The notes beneath the pieces were generated by a model. It ran no database searches, was not told the origin of the DNA, and was given only the letters and a program-made list of their open reading frames with translations. This document shows, in pieces, positions 1 to 11,519 of a DNA stretch of 64,000 bases. A program made the translations under genes and the position numbers. The stretch comes from Prunus persica (Eukaryota; Streptophyta; Magnoliopsida; Rosales; Rosaceae), in the NCBI RefSeq assembly GCF_000346465.2, contig NC_034009.1, positions 18,083,077 through 18,147,076 of the forward strand. The letters run 5' to 3'. Every line of letters begins with the position of its first letter. Within the stretch, counting starts at the first letter, position 1.

Positions 1-1070
1 CCACACTCACATCACATGCAATATTTGGTCTTGTGTGTGCCAAATATATCAATCTTCCAACAAGACGCTGATATTGTTCCTTATTGGTTGGCAAATCATC
101 CATGTCTTCACATAAGTTGTGATTCATCTCAATGGGTGTGTCAGCATGCTTACATCCAAGCATTCTTGTTTCAGCGAGTAAATCCATCACATACTTCCTT
201 TGAGACAGAAAAATACCAATTTTTGACCTTGCTACTTCAATTCCGAGGAAGTATTTCAGAGCACCTAAATCCTTTATCTCAAATTCCTGAGACAAATACT
301 TTTATAGCATTTGTTGCTCTCCTGTGTTGTTTCCAATTACGATCACGTTAGCCACATGAACAATTAATGTAGTGATTTATCCACCATCACGCTTCAAGAA
401 GAGGGTGTGGTCTGAATTACTTTGAGTGTATCCAAAATTTTTTATGAATGTAGTAAATCTTCCAAACCATGCCCTAAGAGATTGTTTTAACCCATATAAT
501 GACTTTTTGAGTTTGCGAACTTGATTCTTCTAATCAGGAGCTAAATTACATCCTGGTGGTAAATCTATGTATACCTCTTTTTCCAAGTCTGCAATAAGAA
601 TGCATTTTAAAAATTGAACTGATGTAGTGGCCAATCTAGAGTTACTGCTAGGGACAGTAAGACTCTAATAGTGTTGATCTTGGCTACCGAGGCAAAGGTC
701 TCCTGGTAGTCCACCCCATACCATTGTGTATACCCTTTCCCCACCAATCTAGCTTTATATCTTTCAATGGATCCATCTGCTTTAAGTTTTACGTTATAGA
801 TCCACATGCATCCCACTATCTTTTTTCCGTGAAATAAAGGTACGAGCTCCCATGTGGCATTCTTCTGGAGGGCTCTCATTTCTTCATTCATGACTTATTT
901 CCATTTTGAGTCTTCCAATGCTTCATTCACACTATTAGGGAAAGATATATCGGCCAACTGCTTCACAAAGTATACATGTGACTTTGATAATTTGCTTAGA
1001 GATATAAAATTATTAGAGGCTCTGAGATATGGGTCCAATTTCAGAAATATAGTTTGATTGCAGGACACTA
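1..1070 (-). pseudogene. Ty1/copia reverse transcriptase fragment, truncated by window edge
   Basis: Reading right to left on the minus strand gives the usual entry to a copia reverse transcriptase (RVT_2). A linker with NEALEDSKWK is followed after a stop by MNEEMRALQKNATWELVP, then KARLVGKGYTQ and YQETFASVAK (607-891). After frame shifts near 600 and 300 it continues as IKDLGALKYFLGIEVA and PNIACDVSV at the left edge. Where family members have the catalytic YVDD followed by a short hydrophobic run, the translation near 345 reads HVAN, so the active site is lost. The RNase H part would lie left of the window. Several stops and frameshifts make this a dead copy. The family call is firm; the lineage is not resolved. 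Confidence 0.88.
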
Positions 1071-1422
1071 GTTGTTACCTATTAATTCCAGTCCTCAGGC
1101 CCAGTCGTGTAGCCACCTAAGCAAATACTATGTCCACCAATTTTTATGTATTTACAACTCACACCATTATGTAAACACGGAAACTGAAGGAGGGAGAACG
1201 ATAGATCACCAAAATCAAGGTTGATCCCATATAGTCATGCTCTTTCGTTGTAGAAAATTGAGACGCAGCCACAAGGTTTCAAAATTCTTAGACATCTTAG
1301 TTCTTGATTTTCTAGATCTTCAGGTTAGATTAGAGAATATAATTGGGCTTTCCAAAATCTTAGACATCTTAGTTCCTGTTGTACAGGTAATTGGGTTTTG
1401 GCTAATAGACAGAGATCATAAC
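1071..1422. other. Unassigned stretch left of the CACTA element
   Basis: No coding signal recognised. It holds two copies of a short direct repeat containing CTTAGACATCTTAGTTC (near 1287 and 1360). It ends in GGCTAATAGACAGAGATC, a phrase that recurs just right of the CACTA element and, in altered form, right of the neighbouring LTR retrotransposon. It is the pre-insertion host sequence. Confidence 0.5.
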
Positions 1423-1453
1423 CACTACTACAAAAAAGCAAAAAGACGACGGT
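1423..1453 (+). repeat. CACTA left terminal inverted repeat
   Basis: CACTACTACAAAAA followed by AAAAAGACGACGGT. Its inverse is at the right end, with one small difference after the A-run. Confidence 0.9.
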
Positions 1454-4400
1454 AAATCACCGTCGTGTATTCGGTTTTTCAATGGTCGTGGAATCCACCG
1501 TCATCTTTTCCCTCATAAACCACGACGCTAAATCACCGTCGTTGTTAAAATATACAACGTCATCAACAAATACAAAACGACGTCTTTGTACTGCAAAAAG
1601 ATCTAAAAAAGCAGTCGAGGATGAGAATAGACGACCAACTCTCTAAACAAACCGTCGTTAAAAAGGAAAAATATGACACATATTAAGAGAACAAGGCCGC
1701 AAGATAGACATACAACGACGAAAATAAAAATACGACGCCGTTAAATATCATTTTCACGACAAGAAAAAATTTGACGTCTTTAAATACATTAGAAGACGAC
1801 GTTATTGATACCTACTACGTCGCATATATAAAAACAGCCGTCGTAAAATTAATTTTTCACTTCGATTTTTCGATAAAAGATGACGTGAAAATAGTTGTCA
1901 GTGTCATTATTTACGACGTATGTATTTATAGAGTAGACGTTGAAAAACGAAACAACGTCGGTTACAAATATATGAGAGTCGTATTACAAAATTTATACGT
2001 CATATTTTCAGAAACAAACAACGACGATAAATATTAGACGTTGTTAAATAAAACAACGTCGGAAAACAATAAAAACAGACGTGTTTAGTCTGCTAAAGTT
2101 CTAGAAAATAGTCGAGGATGAGAATAGACGACCAACTCAAACAAATCACCGTCGTTAAAAAGGAAAAATATGACACATGTTAAAAGAACAAGGCCGCAAG
2201 ATATACATACAACGACGACAACTAAAATACTACGCCGTTAAATATAATTTACACGACAAGAAAAAATATGACGTCTTTAAATACATGAGAAGACGACGTT
2301 ATTGAAATATACTACGTCTCTTATTTACAAACAACCGTCGTGAAATAAATTTTCCACTTCGATTTTTCTAAAAAAGATGACGTGGAAATAGTTGTCAGTG
2401 TCATTATTTACGACGTATGTATTTATACAGTTGACGTTGAAATGCGAAACAACGTCGGTGGCATTTATATAGTCGACGTTGTATTTATATCTATCATCAT
2501 TACTCACGACGCACTTAATAATATAGACGACGTTGAACTTCTAAACAACGTCGGTTCCAAATAAATGAGAGCCGTATTACAGAACATATAGACGGCGTTG
2601 ATTATGATGAGAGCCGTATTACAAATAACGTCGTTTAATTGTTATTAGACGGCGGTTATAATGAATTTCCGTCGGAATTCATTTCGTTCCTCTTCGTTTA
2701 TAAAAGAACTGGCGACGTGGAAAATGTATGATGACGTCGTATTTTTTAACGTTCAGATTATATATCTCGTTTTTTAGACGTCGGTATTATGGGATTGGAG
2801 TCGTGTTATTTTGAATTACATGGCGGTTCTTAATCCTTCCCCGACGTGATATCCTGAATAATTGCTTCACAATAGCGTCGTGGTTCTTCATTGTTACGTT
2901 GCTTTAAGACGTCGGTAAATATGCTGAATAACTGGTTCACAATAACGTCATGTTTTATTTGAACGTAGAAAGTGAAGAAATCACATTACAATATATTACA
3001 AAATTAATGTCATACACTGCCAATTACATAAGCATCATTCAATCCATATATCTTCACACCCATCTCGAATATTTTGACCGCCTAACTCACCCACCAGTTC
3101 ATCAAATGTGTCAACATTCAACAGACGTCGTCTATTATAAGTAATACAAACGACGGTTTATGAAAAAACCGTCGTGTATAAGTAATACAACGACGGTAGT
3201 TTAAAAAATCGTCGTGTAATCGTCGTCGTATGCCTTAAAATTCGTCGTGTCTCAGTTTATTTTCAAGAACACAAAACCCATTAAGAACACAACATATATA
3301 TGAAACCAAGCAAGAAACCAACATATACATGAAACCAAGCATGAAAACAATAAATCCATTCCCAATTCAACATAACATAGGGTGATTAAAAGATACGACA
3401 AAATTAAATCCATTCCCAATTCAACATAACAGATAATGTAATCCATGAACCCATTAAACAGAAAATCCATGAACCCATACCTATAAGCACATTATTAACA
3501 GATCGCAAAGCATACACATAAAACCCTTTAACAAAACAACCTAATATCATTGAATCGTTACTAGAATCATCACTCGAATCCCCATCTTCATTATCAGTTT
3601 CTTCCTTCGTAGGTACTATTTGCAGAGTGCAACTTTTAATTAGAGCAGAAGTGAGAGAGCGAAATGTTATGTCGCGCGAAATCTGAAAATTTTAGGTTTC
3701 AGGGTTCGAAGTATAAGAATAAGAGCCAAGTCTAAAAACATTTAGGTCGCGCGAAAATTTTTAGAGCTCGCGCGTTTTAAAACGTCGAAAGAAAAACCAA
3801 GGCGAAAGTTCTACAAGTACCGACGTAAATTTAATATTCCACGATGGAAACTTCATTTTTCGGATTAAGAACGTAAGGCCGTTCATTTTGAAGCTTCATT
3901 TTTCGGATTAATTTTAAATTAATTTTGAATTTTTTATATAACGACGACTGAAAAACCACATCGGTGTTAAGAAATTAAAGACGTTGTAAATTATATAAAC
4001 CGACTTACATATTAAAATGACATCGTTTAAAGCGTAAACCATGTCGTATGTTTTTCTGTACGACGTAAAATATGTATTCCACGACGCAACCACCGTCGTT
4101 AAAAATTAATACCCTAAACCCATAAAACTAAATTATACAATTTAAAAATTAAGTTTATAAAAGGTTTTATGGTTTTAAAGCCTAACATATACCCTAGACT
4201 ACCCAAAAATTATACTTTAAAAATAAACCCCAATAAATAACAACCCTAATCTCTAAACCCTAGACTCTAAACCCTAAACCATAAAACTAGAAGTGATTTT
4301 ATGACTCATCAAAACAATTTTGTTTTGGATGGTCATTTTAAATTTTTGTTATTCAAAATGAATTTTTTCAAGGTTTATGTGGAAGAAAATATATCAATGA

Positions 4401-4800
4401 CTTCATACGAGTTGACTTTTCAATTTTCTGATTTATTTTAAATTTATTTTGAATATTTTGATATAAAAATAATAAAATATTCTTACCACAACAACAAACC
4501 ACGTCGGTGTTAATAAATTGTAGACGTTGTAAATTGTAATAGACTACTAAGTCGTTAAAATGACGTCGTTAAAATGAGAAACCATGGCGGCTATTTAACT
4601 ATACGACGTAAAATATATATTCCACGACTTAACCGCTGTCGTTACATAAACGTCGTCGATGATACCCTGAACCCTTAAGAAATTGAAGATGTTGTAAACC
4701 ATAAACGACTCAATTGTTCAAAGAACGTCTTCTAACTATATTTTTACGTCGTATTTGTTTAAAACACGAAACAACAAAATACGACGGTTTTTGACTTTAT
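1440..4800. repeat. CACTA left subterminal array of ACGACGGT-type motifs
   Basis: Short motifs built on ACGACGGT, ACCGTCGT, ACGACGTT and AACGTCGT recur every few tens of bases, in both orientations, for more than 3 kb. In classical En/Spm, TnpA binds a short motif repeated only in the outer few hundred bases; here the array is far longer. Embedded motif-poor islands lie near 2950-3110, 3260-3660 and 4130-4460, the last with telomere-like AAACCCTA runs. No coding region is convincing here; the short open frames run through the array. Confidence 0.8.
1614..2600. repeat. Tandem duplication (offset 497 bp) inside the CACTA left array
   Basis: The block starting GTCGAGGATGAGAATAGACG at 1614 recurs at 2111 in the same order: GACGACCAACTC, AAAAAGGAAAAATATGACAC, AACAAGGCCGCAAGAT, then GTTGTCAGTGTCATTATTTA. 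A few substitutions and small gaps separate the copies. It shows that the array grew by segmental duplication as well as by single-motif gain. Confidence 0.85.
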
Positions 4801-4937
4801 TAGGTCGTTGGAAAAGTATTACACGTCGGTTAAGCAATTTGTATGTTTGTTTTTTTTTTAATTTAAGAAAACCTCAACAAATTTTTACATTACATATTAT
4901 AGAGAAAATTTGTACATTATACATAAATATCAAGTGT

Positions 4938-7900
4938 TCAATAATTGCCCTGTTTAATAATTTGGAAAACAAACTCTGCCCATTCATTCCGGACTTCATC
5001 AATGGCTTCTTGGGGGTATGAAGCTTCCTGGTTTCCCTTGGCATACTGCATAAACAATGACTATTAGGGTTTATAAATAAAAAGAAATTCAATCACAGAC
5101 GACGATATTTTTCATAACCGACGTAGTATATCCATTCAACGACGTTAATTTTACATGACCGTCGTTGATAATACAAAAAACGATGTGAAATGTATGAAGG
5201 TAATTTCTTCTTACCTTATTCTCAAACCCCAAGGAAGGATCCATGATGATGTCCCTCATGAAGCGCATCACATAATACCCGCATTCGACATTGCTGGGTT
5301 GCTTTGGTGTGCCTCAGAGAGTTTTCCAAATTACATTTTTACGTCCTGCTCGGGCTATGTGGGTATTATATATTTTTAAAGCACTGTTCACGATGTTTTT
5401 CGCCTCTTCGTCGACCACACGATGACCTGGCAGAGGATCCAGAAAATAGACGGTCTCCTTCTTTGCTCTTACAATCAGCAAGATCCAATGACGGCTGCAC
5501 AAAATTAATATAAAAACGACGGTTATTTTCAAAAACGACGTATTATAGTATTTCACACGACGAAATAAAGTAGATAACGACGACATTATATATTTATCAC
5601 GACGATAAATAAATACCGACGTGGTTAGTAGTTTCAAACGACTAAATAAAATAAAACACCGACGTGGTTAGTTTATAAGCTGTCATTTATTGAAAATCAT
5701 AAAAACAAAATCCTAAGGAGACTAACCCTGGATTGTAAGGCATCATGAAAATCTGTTCACCGTCTGTCTTCTGAAGTCGAGCTGCTACCAGTCGTGATCT
5801 TTCAGTTATTGTGCCAGAGTTGGCACTAACTGTAGCAGGGTCGATAAAGCCAACCATGCTGCACATATTGGCTTGTTTCAAAACATCGTGTAAGTACCTA
5901 AATACATAAAATAATATAAACAAGTCAGCACAAACAAACACGACGGTTATGTATAAAAAACGACGTATTATAATATTTCACACGACGTACTGAAATAGAT
6001 GAGGACGTTATAATATATTTATCACGACGGTAGTTAGTTAAGACGACGTGGTTAGTTAGTTAAGACGACGCAATATATAAACCAACGAGGTATTATTTTA
6101 GAAGTACAAACCTCATATATACAGCCAATACAGTAGCTCCAATTTCTTCCATGCCTGCAAATTGTGTAATATCTTCAGGCAGGAGGAAGGTATCGCGCTC
6201 ACCACCAAACACCTCCTTATCAATTGTAAATTGGAGTGTCTTATCCTCAGGCAGGAGTGTCGTTTCCACAAAACGACAAAGGGTTTTTAAAGAAGATGGC
6301 GCCTCCATATTTGAATAAGCACCAACTTCAATAACCTGTTTAAAGAAATAAAAAAAATGACGTGGTAATTCAATAAAGACGACGGTTTAAGGAATAAAAC
6401 GTCGTCTTAAAAGTATTTAAACGACGGTGAAAAAACTGTCGTGGTAATTCAATAAAGACGACGGTTTTATGAATAAAGCGTCGTCTGAAACCATTTAAAC
6501 GACGGTGCAAAAACCGTCGTTTAAATATTTTATTACGTCTTAAAAAAAGTCCGCCGTCTAAGTTTTAAACAAACGACGGATTAAATAAAAATATCAACGT
6601 CTGAAATTTTGAAAAACAAATAAAAAAGGCAAAGTTATGTGAACATACCTTGTCGTCATGCTTTTCTTCATCTTCTTTCTCCTTTTCTTCTTCCTTCTCT
6701 TCATCTCTTTTTTCTTCTTCCTTCTCTTCATCTGGCTGATGTTTCCCCATTTTGGCAGTATCATCCTCCAAATGTAGGGATCTCACATCACCTCCAGAGC
6801 AGCTAGCTTTGTCAGACATTGGATTTTTGGGGCTTTGGCTAATTCTTGGTTTAAGCATTCTTGGATCAAAATTGGGAATTAATTGGGAAAGCTGACTCAG
6901 GAAATGCTCCCTCTCAGCCTCTACCAATTGTTTTGTCCTAGTCTCCATCCTTAAGGCCTCTTCCCTTGCCTTAGCCTCCATCTTTTTAGTCTCTTCTTGA
7001 AGGAGAACTCTTAAACTGTCCTTCAAACGGTCGTCAAAGCTCACCCTCTGTGGTTTGGGCAAATTGAAATATTGCCTTGGGGAAACACCAGCACCAACTC
7101 CCCTCACTCTGCCTGGATGCTCGGGGCCCAAAGCCATGGTCAGCACATCATTGCTGCCATCTACTCTGACTTTGCCTTCCGAGACTTGTTTCTGCAATTC
7201 ATCCTAAAACAAAGATAAACAAAAAAACACACGACGGTTATTTATGTACAAACGACGTATTATATAATTTCACACGACGCAATAACGTATAAACCGACGT
7301 TATTATAACTTATCACGACGGTAGTTATACCGACGTGGTTATTTATTTAAAACGACGAAATGAATAAACAACCGACTTCTTATGCTATAATTAAAGAAAA
7401 CAGAGTAGTGATTCCTATTTAGACCGTTAACGACGTTTTTAAAAAAGTTTCGACGTGGTAATATCATTCACACGACGAAAAATATAACATACGACGTAAT
7501 AAGAATAATTCACAGTTTAATAAAAATTTAAAACAGAGTGATAGTAGGCTTACAATTAATTTTGCTTTCTCTGCCACCTTTGGATCAGGGATGTTACCAT
7601 GTTTGTCCTGTCTAGCTCTCTTCCATAAGGTAGATCGATCAATTTCTACCCCAGGCATGGTTTCCTCCAATTGATCCTCCAATCCAGCATATCCTTTTCG
7701 AGACAATCGATGATTGTACTCGAGTTTCTCCCTAATCTGTGCATGTTGAGAATGCACAGACTCAAAATCTTTGGATAGCCTTGAAGCTACAAAGGCATCC
7801 CATTGTGCTTTCTCTATGAATTTATATGTTTCAGGGGGTTGGCTTAATTTCTCCCTGTCATTGGTGTATGGAAGGATATAATGCCTCGTTAGTGTAGACT

Positions 7901-8375
7901 TGAAATCCTTCCATTTCTTGGAAGCAGAAGCTAAAACAGAGGTCTTGCCCCCTTGGCCTACGACAAAAGCTATGTCAACTGCTTCCCAAATCTGCTCCTT
8001 TATATCCTTGGGGATTTGGGACCATTTCTTGTCCACAAGTGGGATCCTGGAGCGTGCCAACACACCAATATACGACTGCATCTCAATATGTGCTTGGCCA
8101 ACACCTTTCCCCCTTTTATTGTACTCAACAATTGGCCTCAGTTTCTGAAGCTTTCTCTTCACAACACGAGGCATTGTGCTCATACCTCGACCAGTCTTTG
8201 AATCATCAGAGATTGTTGTCTGGCTGGTTGGTTCTGTCTCAGCAGATGATGAAGCAAACTTCATCTTCGTCGAAGACTTCATCTCCTTCGAAGACTTGTC
8301 TTGAGGAGCTACCATTCCAAGCTTCTTGGAGCCAGAATCCTTAGTTTGTTGTTGAGAAACCATTTTAACAGACAA
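4938..8375 (-). CDS. CACTA gene: TnpA/Transposase_24-like region joined to a Ulp1 (C48) protease domain; one in-frame stop
   Basis: Six exons join in one frame with GT-AG introns: 8375-7554, 7203-6649, 6335-6112, 5897-5727, 5494-5215 and 5045-4938, totalling 2160 nt (719 codons plus stop). Exons 1-2 carry a Transposase_24-like region (WSQIPKDIKEQIWEAV, KKWKDFKSTLTRHYILP), the phrase NDVLTMALGPEHPGRVRGVG usual in CACTA proteins, then an acidic Glu/Lys/Asp tail. Exons 4-6 carry a Ulp1 domain: HWILLIV with the catalytic His, YFLDPLP with the Asp, and QPSNVECGYYVMRFM with the oxyanion Gln and catalytic Cys. A TGA at 5316-5314, just before the Cys region, probably replaces an Arg CGA codon. Start M at 8375 or 8363. 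Every intron is packed with the element's octamers. TnpA-like proteins bind subterminal repeats; Ulp1 proteases cleave SUMO-like tags. What the fused protease does is unknown. Confidence 0.85.
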
Positions 8376-9260
8376 AACTGCAAGTGAAAATATTTCAGGA
8401 AAACATTAAGAACACAAACGACGGTATTAAAAAAATACGACGTATGATATGATTTTAGACGACGCAATGAAATAATCTCAGACGTAATAAATGTTTAAAA
8501 CTATTATTTATATAACGTCGTGGTACATATGTTCACACGACGTCAATAGTAATACACCGTCGTGGTAAACTATTATTTATATAACGTCGTGGTATTTATG
8601 TTCATACGACGTTAATAGTAATACACCGTCGTGGTATTAACATTCACACGACGTAAAACAATAAGGTATTTTGTCGTCTATATTAGATACCAACCCTAGT
8701 TTCTTTTTCTTTATATTTTATCAAATAAGGGAAAAACAAAAACCATTGTTCAGAGAAATCAAACCTGCAATTAAACAAGCATATAAAAAAAGACTATTAT
8801 TTTAAAAACAACTTTGTCAATTTTCAGACGACGCTAGAACAACTGACGAACCGTCGTGGTCTACCGTCGTCTTATTTAGTTGAGGTAGTTGTCTTCAAAG
8901 TTGGAAACTTTCCCTCTTTGTCTGTATATTTTATCAAACTTGGAAAGAAGTAAAATGATTTTGGCCAGAAAAAAGGTAAAAAGATTTTTCAAACAAAAAA
9001 CGTATGAGCATGCAAAACAGTAACCAAAATAGTGAAAATGAAAGCTTACCTTTTGCGTGCAATGAAAGCAAGAGGAAGATGATCGATGTTTAAGTTCAGA
9101 GACGACGAAGAAGACGAGAGGAAGACGATGAGAAACTCTGACAATGCTCTGACAAGGAAAAAAGACGAAAAGGTTTCTCTGGGAGATTGAAATTTTTAAT
9201 CGGGTTTGGAAACAGTGCATGTATAAGTCGAAAAGTCGCTTACATATAAAACCATTTCAA
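8376..9260 (-). promoter_or_regulatory. Upstream region of the CACTA gene, with a motif-poor core
   Basis: Next to the start codon, 8415-8660 again holds ACGACGGT-type motifs, including two near-copies of a block with ATAACGTCGTGG. From about 8690 to 9260 the motif is rare and the sequence is mixed and partly purine-rich (GACGACGAAGAAGACGAGAG at 9101). This probably holds the promoter and untranslated leader, perhaps with a leader intron. No TATA box could be fixed. Confidence 0.4.
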
Positions 9261-11490
9261 AAAAATAATACGGCGGTTACATTTAACTACGTCGTTTTTA
9301 ACTAACACGACGAAATATTTTTCGTTCGACGTGGAATCATTTCATTTAACGTCGTTAGGTTTAATATAACCGACGTGGATTTTAATTTTTAAATTATGAA
9401 TAGAATTTTTTTTCCCGTGACCTTTCAGTTTATTTTTCAATTACAGTGCGTTATAAATAGAGTTTTTTTTCCGAAGGAAATTTAAAACGAAGGAAATTAA
9501 TATTCTGCAATATGTAAAGTTTCTTTTTTGGATGACAGATTTAAATAAAATAAGAATATAAAAACAACGAATGTGTAAGTCAAGTAGACGAAAAGTTGCT
9601 TACATATAAAACCATTTCAAAAAAATAATACGGCGGTTACATATAACTACGACGTATAAATTACAAAATACGACGGTACATTTAACTTCGGACGTGGTAA
9701 ATAAATACGACAGTAGTTTGTAGGTACCGTCGTAGTAAACTCAAAAATTAAAGTACATAAGTAATAACTCGCGTCATGGTAGATTATTTAACACGTCGTT
9801 TTTATTAATTTACCGACGTGGATTTCTGTAATATACGTCGATCATACCGACGTTGATTTTACAATTTAAACGGCGGTTTTTTTGTAAGGACCGCCGTTGG
9901 TTTTAAAAATTTATTCTATAAATTTGTCGCTTTCATTCATTTTCGGTTTACATTTAAGGTTCCAAGTTCTTCCTCTCTCAGTCTCTCATGTCTCAAAGAC
10001 AATAATTTGGATGTCTTTCTCAAAGAGAAATTGAGCTTACTCGCATCAAATATATGTCCACAAGAAGAAGCTTGTCAACTAGCCTTCTCACTTCCTTGAT
10101 CAAGCCTGATAGGACACTTAGTGCTTCTGAATACCCCTTGCTTTCCATCAAAAGAGATGCAAGCCTGGCCTCCACTCGCTGTCGAAGGAAAGCTCGCTTC
10201 TCAGGGAAATCTGAAGATCAGATGTGCCTGATCCTCTGCTTGATTTTCTTGCCTAAGAAGATCCGTCGGATTTGTGATAGCCTCTTCCTTTATCTGTAGA
10301 GCTTCAGAAGAAGAAGATGGGTTTCAAGAATGCGATAAAGAATAGAAATGGCTTCAGATGGCCTCTAAAGCATGAGCAATTGAATCAGTAGTTTCTGGGA
10401 GATATGATGAAGACATTGTCAATGCTTTGAACTATACAAGTCCTGCAGAAAGATAAAGGACCAAACTGTTAAAGAAACTGAAACAACGGCGGTTTTCTGT
10501 TCTACCGTCGTCTTTTCTCGTCGTCTATATTAAGGTAAGATGGCGGTAGATTTATAATTACCGACGTAGATTATTTTGTTAAACGTCGTTAAGTGTACTA
10601 CAACCGACGTGGATTTTATTTTTAAATTATAAATAGAGTTTTTTTTTTCCCGTATTCTTTCAGTTTTAGTTTTCAATTACAAAGCGTGATAAATAGATTT
10701 TTCTTTCCCGAGGAAATTTAAAATGAGGGAAATTAATGTTCTAGAATTTGTAAACTAACACGACGCAATATTTGCAAATCTGTGTCATCTGTTAAGATTA
10801 TGATGTGGAACAGAGTTCCATCTGGTAAGATTTCGTAACCCTTGGGATCTCAGACAAATATGATTATGTCGGCGGTGTTCTATATAAACCGTCGTGGTTA
10901 TTTCAATTCTTGTCATTAAGTAGATCTACCGACGTAGGATAAGAAAATCAAAGAAAAAAAATTGTTAACAAAAATTCTTATTAAGACGACCGTTAAAATT
11001 AAAGGTACGACGTATAAAATGAATAAATACGACGTTAAATTTTATTGTACGATTTAAAGATAACGTCGTAGAACTATACGAGAATGACGTCGATATATTT
11101 ATATTTTCCGTCGTTGTAAATTAATTTAATACGGCGATATTTTGTATTTTAAAGCCGTGGATTTGTTTGTAATTATACGGCGTCTTATACGAAAACCTCG
11201 TCGTGTTATTTTATGAGCAAAACGACAGTTTTTATTGAAATCGTTGTCTTTACTTTCTACGTCGGTCGATTCATAACTTCTGCCGTTCTTTGTTGGCATT
11301 GATTTTACACTGCGGAAATCTGTTTCAAATAGACGTCGGTTGTTTAATTATGTACGTCGTTGTTTTTGAACAGCCATTTGAATCTCCATTTTTTAGTTGT
11401 CTAAGGTTGTATTACACGACGGTGTTTTTAGAACCGTCGTCTTTTTATAAACTACGACGGTTTTCACTTGGACCGTCGTTGTTTTCTGGT
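9260..11490. repeat. CACTA right subterminal array of ACGACGGT-type motifs
   Basis: Motif-dense like the left side, and built partly by duplication. ACATATAAAACCATTTCAAA followed by ACGGCGGTTACAT occurs near 9242 and 9602. A second block (TTTTTAAATTATRAATAGA, TTTCAATTACA, GGAAATTTAAAA) occurs near 9388 and 10618. It is interrupted by the motif-free RPN6 fragment (about 9975-10470) and by a short motif-free piece near 10780-10865 of unknown origin. Confidence 0.75.
9975..10470 (-). pseudogene. RPN6: Captured fragment of 26S proteasome lid subunit RPN6 (PSMD11) inside the CACTA element
   Basis: On the minus strand a splice-acceptor-like TTTCTGCAG (10451-10443) precedes a leader and ATG at 10416. 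The reading is MSSSYLPETTDSIAHALEA, then after a frameshift SISILYRILE and SSSSEALQIKEEAITN. After a gap it is EKRAFLRQRVEARLASLLME, then SGLIKEVRRLVDKLLLVDI. These match, in order, the N-terminus of plant RPN6, with about 50 residues missing in the middle. RPN6 is a non-ATPase scaffold subunit that clamps the proteasome lid to the core. Here the copy has frameshifts, stops and an internal deletion, so it encodes no RPN6. The retained acceptor points to capture of genomic DNA rather than cDNA. It lies in the same orientation as the element's own gene and contains almost none of the element's octamer. Confidence 0.85.
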
Positions 11491-11516
11491 CGTCTTTTTC
11501 ACTTTTTGTAGTAGTG
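11476..11516 (-). repeat. CACTA right terminal inverted repeat
   Basis: Read on the minus strand it starts CACTACTACAAAAAGTG, then AAAAAGACGAC and ACGACGGTCC. It mirrors the left end and is followed outside by the AAC duplication. Confidence 0.9.
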
Positions 11517-11519
11517 AAC

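Larger units (their letters stand above)
1423..11516 (-). mobile_element. CACTA (En/Spm) DNA transposon, complete ends, about 10.1 kb
   Basis: The element begins CACTACTACAAAAAAG at 1423 and ends CTTTTTGTAGTAGTG at 11516, an inverted pair. It is flanked on both sides by AAC (1420-1422 and 11517-11519), the 3-bp target duplication expected for CACTA elements. Inside are a minus-strand gene joining a TnpA-like region to a Ulp1-type protease domain, a captured RPN6 fragment, and thousands of bases saturated with ACGACGGT-like motifs. I find no trace of the large TnpD/TNP2 transposase that performs cleavage, so the element is probably non-autonomous and moved in trans. Exact ends and intact duplications suggest a fairly recent insertion; the one in-frame stop in its gene suggests loss of function since. 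Confidence 0.93.

Noticed and set aside
4200..4290. AAACCCTA runs resembling telomere repeats
   Set aside because: Only a few degenerate units within the CACTA left array; too short for an interstitial telomere.
7900..8344. Plus-strand open frames of 82-101 codons
   Set aside because: Antisense shadows of exon 1 of the CACTA gene.
10054..10299. 81-codon plus-strand open frame in the CACTA element
   Set aside because: It is the antisense shadow of the captured RPN6 fragment; the minus strand gives the recognisable protein.
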